Shown in pieces: positions 1 through 4,344 of a stretch of 9,451 bases of DNA. The notes under the pieces were generated by a model. It worked only from the letters and a program-made list of their open reading frames with translations, made no database searches and was not told the origin of the DNA. The DNA comes from Pseudomonadota bacterium. GTDB taxonomy: Bacteria > Myxococcota_A > Polyangia > Polyangiales > Polyangiaceae. The stretch is taken from contig JAEYOT010000306.1 of the NCBI GenBank assembly GCA_023411445.1, positions 1 to 9,451 on the forward strand. Reading direction: 5' to 3'. The first letter of the stretch is position 1. Each line of letters opens with the position of its first letter. Made by a program: the position numbers and the translations under genes.

Positions 1-480
1 GAGCGCGGCCACGCACTCCTCCACACGGGGCAAGAGCCGCGTCAGGGCTCGCGCGCGCTCGTCATCCAGCCAGCTGGCGAAGGCGTCCGATACGGCAGGG
101 AAACCGGCCATGAGCTCTCCTCGCCACAGCGACGGGAGCTGCTCGCGCTCGCACGGCGGCCGGGCCAGCACCTGCTCCACCTCCGCGGTGTCCACCCAGA
201 CGAGCCCAGGTACGAGGTGCAGCTGATCCGCGCCGGTCGCGAGCGCGCCTTCGGGCAGCGCCCGGCGCAAGTGACCCAAGGCTTGGCGCAAGCTAGTGCG
301 GGCCTGCGCGTCGGGCACGTCCGGCCAGAGCAGCGCGCACAGTTGCTCGCGTCCCAGCGCCACGCCCGGACGCAGCGCCAGCAGCGCCAGCAGCGCTTCC
401 GTCTTGCGCGCCGGTAGCGACACCGGCTCGTCGCCTCGATACAGGCCAAAGGCTCCCAGCAGCTGAATTCGGCGCGACAC
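1..480 (-). CDS. SARP/BTAD-type transcriptional regulator, partial (C-terminus off the left edge)
   Basis: The minus-strand frame is open from the window edge to an in-frame TGA just upstream of 555, with no stop inside. From the GTG at 480 the product begins MSRRIQLLGAFGLYRG. The first ~78 residues look like the OmpR-like winged helix of SARP/AfsR regulators: a LPARKTEALLALLAL segment, then REQLCALLWPD, then ARTSLRQALGHLRRAL. The rest (including WVDTAEVEQVL and WLDDERARALTRLLPRVEEC) fits the start of the helical BTAD domain. Such proteins bind direct-repeat DNA and activate nearby genes; many carry further ATPase or TPR domains, which would lie outside this window. GTG 480 is preferred because GGGAG sits 5 nt upstream and the domain starts at once. 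An ATG at 555 would add 25 low-information residues and has only a weak AAGAG. It is divergent from the TTC38-like gene, so it may control that gene and itself. Confidence 0.85.
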   Translation of the reverse strand, partial: MSRRIQLLGAFGLYRGDEPVSLPARKTEALLALLALRPGVALGREQLCALLWPDVPDAQARTSLRQALGHLRRALPEGALATGADQLHLVPGLVWVDTAEVEQVLARPPCEREQLPSLWRGELMAGFPAVSDAFASWLDDERARALTRLLPRVEECVAAL

Positions 481-617
481 CTCGACTCCCGGCGAGAGGC
501 TAACCGCCGACGCCGCTAGCCGCAAATGCCCCAAGGTCCCCCCGGCGCAGCGCATTTCACGCTCTTTTCACGCCGGCCCTCCTCAGCGTTTCACGCCTCT
601 GCCCCAAGCTACTACCC
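481..617. promoter_or_regulatory. Divergent regulatory region between the BTAD regulator and the TTC38-like gene
   Basis: This 137-bp stretch separates the two divergent starts (GTG 480 on minus, ATG 618 on plus), so promoters for both should lie here. Its central part is less GC-rich than the flanks and contains the three TTTCACGC repeats. I see no convincing sigma70 -35/-10 pair in either direction, as expected for a promoter that needs an activator. If the regulator instead starts at ATG 555, the region shrinks to 62 bp and the first repeat touches that start codon. Confidence 0.6.
555..596. repeat. Three direct copies of TTTCACGC, candidate SARP operator
   Basis: The exact octamer TTTCACGC occurs at 555-562, 566-573 and 589-596 (GCGTGAAA on the other strand). 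The second and third copies extend to the 9-mer TTTCACGCC. Start-to-start steps are 11 and 23 bp, about one and two helical turns, so all copies would face the same side of the helix. SARP proteins such as ActII-ORF4 and DnrI are known to bind heptameric direct repeats at about 11- or 22-bp steps. That the adjacent BTAD regulator binds here is inference. Confidence 0.6.
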
Positions 618-1955
618 ATGAACGTCACCGACTCAAGAGGACTTCCGCTCTCCACCACGTCAGCCGATTTGGCTGAAAACTACGACCGCGCGGTCACGCT
701 GCTGGCCGGCTACTACTTCGACCCCCTGGCGCTCATCGATCAGGCGCTCGCTCGCGACCCGAGCTTCGCTTCCGGCTACTGCCTGCGCGCCGGCCTCGGC
801 GTGCTCGCCGCCGAGCGCGCCGGAGAGGCGCTGATCGAAACCAGCTTGGAAGCAGCTGAGCGGCTATGCCGCGCCCCGAGCGAGCGAGAGCGCCGCCACT
901 TCGCGGCAGCGCGAGCCTGGCTCGACGGAGACTGGCACCACGCGATCGAGCTGTACGGCGCCATCGCGCTCGATCACCCGCGCGACTTGCTGGCGGTGCA
1001 GCTGGCGCACGTGGGCGATTTTTACCTGGGCCAGCAGCGCATGCTGCGCGATCGCATCGCCCGCATCTTGCCCGACTGGAACGCGCGCGTGCCCGGCTAC
1101 GGCTTCGTGCTGGGGATGTTGGCGTTCGGCTTGGAGGAGACGAACCTGCTCGACCGCGCCGAAGCAACGGGCCGAGAAGCGCTCGAGCTCCAGCGCCGTG
1201 ACCCGTGGGCGATTCACGCGGTCGCGCACGTGCTCGAGATGCGAGGTGAGGTCGAGCAGGGCGCGCGCTGGCTCCGCGAGCGTGAGCCAGATTTTGCTCC
1301 GGACAACGGCCTGGCCTACCACAACTACTGGCACCTCGCGCTGTTCGAGCTCGAACGCGGCGACGCGGCGCGAGCGCTCCAGATCTTCGATAGCCACGTT
1401 TGGCCGAAGCCCTCCAGCGTAGCGCTCGAGCTGGTGGACGCGGCGTCGCTGCTCTGGCGCCTTCACCTCCGCGGCGTCGACGTGCGCCAGCGCGCCTACG
1501 CGGTGGCCGAAGCCTGGAGCGATCCGCTGCAGCTCGGCTACTACGCCTTCAACGACGTGCACGCGACCATGAGCCTGCTGCTCGCCGGCCGCAGCGACGA
1601 CGCCTGGGAGATCGCGCGTGGCTTGGAGCGGACGGCGGGCGGCAACGACAGCAACGCCGCGATGGCCCGAGAAGTCGGGCTGCCGCTGTGCCGCGCGCTC
1701 TTGGCCTTCGAGCACGGACGCTACGCGCAGGTGGTGGACACGCTCCTGCCCCTGCGGCTCGTCGCGCACCGCTTCGGCGGCAGCAACGCACAGCGCGACG
1801 TCATCGACCAAACGGCGCTCGAGGCCGCCAAGCGCTGCGGGCGCGAGCGGCAGGTGCGGGCGCTGGTGGCCGAGCGTAACCTGCTCCGCCGAGAGAGCCC
1901 GTGGCTCCGCGGCCTCACCGGCAGCACGAGCCCGCTCAGCGTCGGTGCAGCGTAG
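618..1955 (+). CDS. TTC38-family tetratricopeptide repeat protein
   Basis: The 445-residue product resembles the tetratricopeptide repeat protein 38 (TTC38) family in length (human TTC38 is about 470 residues) and in marker segments. These are AIHAVAHVLEMRGEVEQG (198-215), LAYHNYWHLALFELERGD (232-249), the FDSHVWP stretch near 257-263, and GGSNAQRDVIDQT (387-399). Helical TPR-like repeats fill the whole protein; there is no signal peptide or membrane segment, so it is probably cytoplasmic. The biochemical role of the family is not established, and the conserved His residues (H200, H204, H235, H239) could be structural or functional. ATG 618 starts the family-like N-terminus but has no clear Shine-Dalgarno sequence. 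The gene ends 1 bp before the convergent lipoprotein gene. Its position opposite a BTAD regulator, with repeats between, suggests control by that regulator. Confidence 0.85.
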   Translation: MNVTDSRGLPLSTTSADLAENYDRAVTLLAGYYFDPLALIDQALARDPSFASGYCLRAGLGVLAAERAGEALIETSLEAAERLCRAPSERERRHFAAARAWLDGDWHHAIELYGAIALDHPRDLLAVQLAHVGDFYLGQQRMLRDRIARILPDWNARVPGYGFVLGMLAFGLEETNLLDRAEATGREALELQRRDPWAIHAVAHVLEMRGEVEQGARWLREREPDFAPDNGLAYHNYWHLALFELERGDAARALQIFDSHVWPKPSSVALELVDAASLLWRLHLRGVDVRQRAYAVAEAWSDPLQLGYYAFNDVHATMSLLLAGRSDDAWEIARGLERTAGGNDSNAAMAREVGLPLCRALLAFEHGRYAQVVDTLLPLRLVAHRFGGSNAQRDVIDQTALEAAKRCGRERQVRALVAERNLLRRESPWLRGLTGSTSPLSVGAA

Positions 1956-1956
1956 C

Positions 1957-2460
1957 CTACTGCACGGCCTTTTGGCAGCGCCCGCGCGGGCTCAGCTCGA
2001 AGCCGGGCTTGCACTCGCACACCCCGAGCGGCGTGCACTTGCCCCATAGCGCCGACACGGCCGGATCCTCGTTGCACGCTTGATCGCTGGTGCACGGCGC
2101 CTGCTTGGCGGTAGGTCCGCCCGCGGGCGCCGGTGGGGCGGCGCTGGCCGGCGCGCAGCACAAGCCGTTCTCGAGCCCAACCTTCACCCGGCCGAGCTGC
2201 TGTCGGCCGTCGGGGCAGCCCTGAGCGTGCAGCGCACCGTCCCCCTTGTCGGTCAGCACCTCGCCTGGCCGTGAACGACATTCGTCGATGGTCAGGGTCG
2301 TGCTCTGGGCCGAGTCTGGCGCCGCATCACCGCTCGGGGTGGTCGTCTCTTCCGCCAGCTGCTCCGGAGCCGGCAGCGGCTTGTCTTCGCCAGCTGTTGC
2401 GGGCGCCTCACGACCGCAAGCCAGGAAGCAAATTGACAGCACCAAGGAGGAAGCGCGCAT
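1957..2460 (-). CDS. Cys-rich putative lipoprotein with an EGF-like C-terminal module
   Basis: From ATG 2460 the 167-residue product has a short basic N-terminus, a hydrophobic core and a lipobox-like FLAC ending at C15, so it is probably a lipoprotein exported by Sec. The lipobox is slightly atypical, with Phe at -3. A Pro/Glu/Thr-rich, presumably disordered linker follows (about 18-55). Ten further Cys lie in two groups: C61, C82, C101, C102, and then C123, C129, C142, C148, C150, C162. The last group, with GVCECKPGF and a final Cys, resembles an EGF-like fold; five disulfides are possible in the periplasm or at the surface. I recognise no specific function. A TTG start at 2478 would add six residues before the signal peptide and is less likely. 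The stop is 1 bp from the TTC38-like stop. The gene is divergent from the next small lipoprotein. Confidence 0.75.
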   Translation of the reverse strand: MRASSLVLSICFLACGREAPATAGEDKPLPAPEQLAEETTTPSGDAAPDSAQSTTLTIDECRSRPGEVLTDKGDGALHAQGCPDGRQQLGRVKVGLENGLCCAPASAAPPAPAGGPTAKQAPCTSDQACNEDPAVSALWGKCTPLGVCECKPGFELSPRGRCQKAVQ

Positions 2461-2572
2461 CGCGAGAGCATGCCCCAACTCGAGCGCGCGCGCGCGGGGC
2501 GAGCTGCCTCAAAATAAGCTGGCAAACAGGGCCACCTCCCCGAAGGTTCCGGATCGCGCTAAGATCAGGGTC
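2461..2572. promoter_or_regulatory. Divergent promoter region of the two lipoprotein genes
   Basis: This 112-bp gap lies between two divergent ATG starts. The less GC-rich part is around 2510-2530. TAAGAT at 2560-2565 matches four of six bases of a -10 box but lacks a good -35, so it is only a weak candidate for the plus-strand gene. I see no inverted repeat or riboswitch-like structure. Confidence 0.35.
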
Positions 2573-2947
2573 ATGCGCTGCGTCGCCGCTGCGTACCTGC
2601 TCGCCACGGCGTGTGCAGCGCCGGCGCCGCCACCGCCGGCAGCGAAAGCCGAGGCCAAGCCGGCCAAGAGCGCCAAGCGACCGGCTCGCGGCGCGCTCGA
2701 GCGCTCCTTCACCGGCCAGACTCGTCCTACCGTGCTCGTGATCAATGGCCTGAGCCGGCCGCAGCACCTGTTCGTGGATTTCGTCTATCACGCCGAGCTG
2801 TCACCGGCCGCCAGCATCACGGTGGAGCTCACGCCCGGCGTCCACACCGTCATTTGCTCGGACACGCGCGATCCGGATCACTCGCCCGTGACCGTGAACG
2901 AGACGTTCGAGCGCGGCTTCGCTTACAAGTACGCGGTCGTGCCCTAA
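2573..2947 (+). CDS. Small putative lipoprotein with Pro/Ala/Lys linker and beta-rich domain
   Basis: From ATG 2573 the 124-residue product starts MRCVAAAYLLATAC, a short signal sequence with a probable lipidation Cys at C14 (ATAC, a loose lipobox). Residues 15-40 are a low-complexity linker rich in Pro, Ala and Lys. Residues 50-124 form a compact, probably beta-sandwich domain with alternating hydrophobic strands (PTVLVINGL, LFVDFVYH, SITVELTPGVHTVICSD, FAYKYAVV). The strand pattern and the TPGVHTV turn recall small PEGA-like domains of cell-surface proteins, but I cannot assign a family. The frame is open upstream to about 2246, but that part is antisense to the neighbouring lipoprotein and has no gene-like sequence, so the signal-peptide ATG is the sensible start. 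A weak AGGG lies only 2 nt upstream. It may sit in the inner or outer membrane facing the periplasm. Confidence 0.7.
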   Translation: MRCVAAAYLLATACAAPAPPPPAAKAEAKPAKSAKRPARGALERSFTGQTRPTVLVINGLSRPQHLFVDFVYHAELSPAASITVELTPGVHTVICSDTRDPDHSPVTVNETFERGFAYKYAVVP

Positions 2948-3026
2948 GTGCCACGCCGCGTTGACGCCGTTCGCCGCGACCAAGAACGGGCAACAAGCTC
3001 GGGCCTCACGCGGCCATTGTTCTGGC

Positions 3027-3062
3027 TTGACACTAGTTAACACTAGCGTTAACTATCCCCGG
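3027..3062 (+). promoter_or_regulatory. Promoter of the VOC-ArsR-SRPBCC operon, possibly leaderless
   Basis: TTGACA at 3027-3032 is a perfect sigma70 -35 box, unusual in this GC-rich window. A 17-18 bp spacer puts the -10 at about 3050-3056 (TAACTAT), a moderate match at best. Transcription would then begin within a few bases of ATG 3063, which has no Shine-Dalgarno sequence, so a leaderless message is plausible. The inverted repeat at 3034-3055 overlaps the spacer and the -10. Confidence 0.6.
3034..3055. promoter_or_regulatory. Perfect inverted repeat TAGTTAAC-N6-GTTAACTA, candidate ArsR operator
   Basis: The arms at 3034-3041 and 3048-3055 are exact 8-bp reverse complements separated by ACTAGC. 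Each arm contains the palindrome GTTAAC, and the arm centres are 14 bp apart. The dyad occupies the spacer and -10 of the operon promoter, where a bound dimer would block RNA polymerase. ArsR-family winged-helix repressors bind such A/T-rich dyads, and one is encoded in the operon, so autoregulation is the natural inference. Confidence 0.65.
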
Positions 3063-3500
3063 ATGAAGCCCCCGCCCCAAGGATGGCCACGCTTGAGCGC
3101 GAGCGTTTTTTACGATGACGCCGCCGCCGCGATCGACTGGTTGGTGCGCGCCTTCGGCTTCGAGCTGCGGCTCAAGGTCGAGGGCGAGGGCGGCCGCATC
3201 GTGCACTCCGAGCTGCTCTTCGGCGACGGCGTGATCATGGTCGGCAGCACCGGCGGCGATCAGCCGTACCAAGAGCGGTTTCGCAGCCCGCAGGAGCTGG
3301 GCGGCGCGGTGACGCAGTCGCTGGCGCTGTTCGTGGATGACTGTGACGCGCAGTACGCGCGCGCCGTCGCGGCAGGCGCCGGCACCGTGCGCGAGCCGCG
3401 CACGGACGACTACGGCGACGACTACTGGGTCGACCGCACTTGCGGCGTGACGGATCCCGAGGGCCACCTGTGGTGGTTCATGCAAAGGGTGAAGGGCTGA
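3063..3500 (+). CDS. VOC (glyoxalase/bleomycin-resistance/dioxygenase) superfamily protein
   Basis: The 145-residue product has the two beta-alpha-beta-beta-beta modules of a VOC fold. Module one spans PRLSASVFYDDAAAAIDWLV to LLFGDGVIMVGS (about 9-62). Module two spans SLALFVDDCDAQYARAVAAG to GVTDPEGHLWWFMQRV (about 86-143). The FYDDAAAAIDWLVRAFGFE start and the GHLWWF ending resemble PhnB-like and YdcG-like VOC proteins often found beside SRPBCC genes. The metal site looks incomplete: H48 and E50 remain, but the first-strand His is Ser/Ala and the last-strand Glu position is occupied by Phe or Met. It may therefore be a binding protein rather than a metal enzyme; the substrate is unknown. 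ATG 3063 is chosen because the region upstream is promoter. Its end overlaps the ArsR gene, indicating coupled translation. Confidence 0.85.
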   Translation: MKPPPQGWPRLSASVFYDDAAAAIDWLVRAFGFELRLKVEGEGGRIVHSELLFGDGVIMVGSTGGDQPYQERFRSPQELGGAVTQSLALFVDDCDAQYARAVAAGAGTVREPRTDDYGDDYWVDRTCGVTDPEGHLWWFMQRVKG

Positions 3501-3844
3501 GCCAGCTGGAGCGCATCGATCGCACGCTGCTGGCGCTGGCCGATCCGACTCGGCGCGGCGTGATCGAGCTGCTGAGGCAGGAGCCGCGGCGCGCCAGCGA
3601 GCTGGCGGAGCTACTCGACATGACGCGTCCGGCCATGAGCCGCCACCTGCGCGTGCTGCGCGAGTCAGGGCTGGTCAGCGAGGGTGAGCTAGACCACGAC
3701 GCGCGCGTACGCCTCTACCGCCTGGAGCGCGAGCGCTTCGAAGAGCTGCGCGGCTGGCTGGACGAGGTCGAGGCCTATTGGGGCGATCAGCTCGGGGCCT
3801 TCAAGCAGTACGCCGAAAGGCAAGCCAAGGCCCGCAAGAAATGA
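3473..3844 (+). CDS. ArsR-family winged-helix repressor
   Basis: The product (about 123 residues from GTG 3473) has the ArsR fold: a LLALADPTRRGVIELL helix, a recognition region ASELAELLDMTRPAMSRHLRVLRESGLV (41-68), then a beta-wing with LDHDARVRLYRLE. The CxC metal motif of arsenic or zinc sensors is absent, so this is a non-metal type like SdpR-class autorepressors. The start is uncertain. GTG 3473 has GAGGG upstream and overlaps the VOC gene by 28 nt. A CTG at 3497 overlapping the VOC stop (CTGA) follows a strong AAGGGTGAAGGG and would begin right at SQLERIDRTLLALADPTRR. It ends in an ATGA overlap with the SRPBCC gene. It probably represses its own operon through the dyad at 3034-3055; an inducer is unknown. 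Confidence 0.9.
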   Translation: MVHAKGEGLSQLERIDRTLLALADPTRRGVIELLRQEPRRASELAELLDMTRPAMSRHLRVLRESGLVSEGELDHDARVRLYRLERERFEELRGWLDEVEAYWGDQLGAFKQYAERQAKARKK

Positions 3845-4344
3845 CGTCTCCGCCCGGCGATCGTGCCTCAGTCAGCGTTCGCGTCTTGGTCGAGCCGGCC
3901 GAGGCCTTCCGCATCTTCACGGAAGAGATCGATCGCTGGTGGCGCGGCGGCGCGCGCTTTCGCATCGGCCGTAACCGCAGCGTGGTGCACCTGGAGCCCA
4001 AGCTCGGCGGGCGGCTGTTCGAGTCGTTCGAGACCGCGGCCGGTCACGAGACCAAAGAGACGGGGCGCGTGACGAGCTTCGAGCCACCAGCGCGGCTCGT
4101 GCTGGAGTGGCGCGCGGTCAACTTCGCGCCGGACGAGAAGACCGAGGTTGAGGTGCTGTTCGAGCCCAGCGGGGCCGGGACGCTGGTCACGGTGCACCAC
4201 CGGGGCTGGAGCAGGCTACGCGCCGATCATCCGGTGCGCCACGGCGCGGACGTGCCGCGCTTCATCAGCAACATGGGCATGTGGTGGGCGGACCTGATGA
4301 CGTCGCTGCGCCTGTTGGCAGAGGGCGATCAAGCGCCGAGGTGA
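3841..4344 (+). CDS. SRPBCC / AHSA1-like domain protein
   Basis: The 167-residue product fits the START/Bet v 1 (SRPBCC) fold of the activator-of-Hsp90-ATPase-1-like (AHSA1) family. It has an N-terminal strand SVSVRVLVEPAEAFRIFTEE, the aromatic DRWW motif (31-34), strands around LEPKLGGRLFES and GRVTSFEPPARLVLEW (76-90), a VEVLFEP...LVTVHHRGW segment (103-123), and a C-terminal helix from about 140. Such folds hold a hydrophobic ligand; bacterial members paired with ArsR and VOC genes are common, but their ligands are mostly unknown. The start ATG overlaps the ArsR stop by 4 nt (ATGA), so translation is coupled. The 3' end overlaps the convergent helicase gene by 16 bp. It is probably a soluble cytoplasmic protein; a chaperone role should not be assumed. 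Confidence 0.85.
   Translation: MTSPPGDRASVSVRVLVEPAEAFRIFTEEIDRWWRGGARFRIGRNRSVVHLEPKLGGRLFESFETAAGHETKETGRVTSFEPPARLVLEWRAVNFAPDEKTEVEVLFEPSGAGTLVTVHHRGWSRLRADHPVRHGADVPRFISNMGMWWADLMTSLRLLAEGDQAPR

Noticed and set aside
42..449. Arg/Cys-rich 135-residue minus-strand open frame
   Set aside because: It is a shadow of the BTAD regulator, which lies in another minus-strand frame and has clear winged-helix motifs.
864..1811. Long antisense open frame (315 residues) within the TTC38-like gene
   Set aside because: High-GC mirror frame; the composition is repetitive and Val/Arg/Gln-rich with no recognisable domain, while the plus-strand frame has family motifs.
2246..2572. N-terminal extension of the small plus-strand lipoprotein
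   Set aside because: The extension is antisense to the neighbouring lipoprotein and would bury the signal peptide; ATG 2573 gives a proper export signal.
2961..3062. N-terminal extension of the VOC protein
   Set aside because: It runs through the TTGACA promoter and the inverted repeat, and the VOC fold begins right after ATG 3063.
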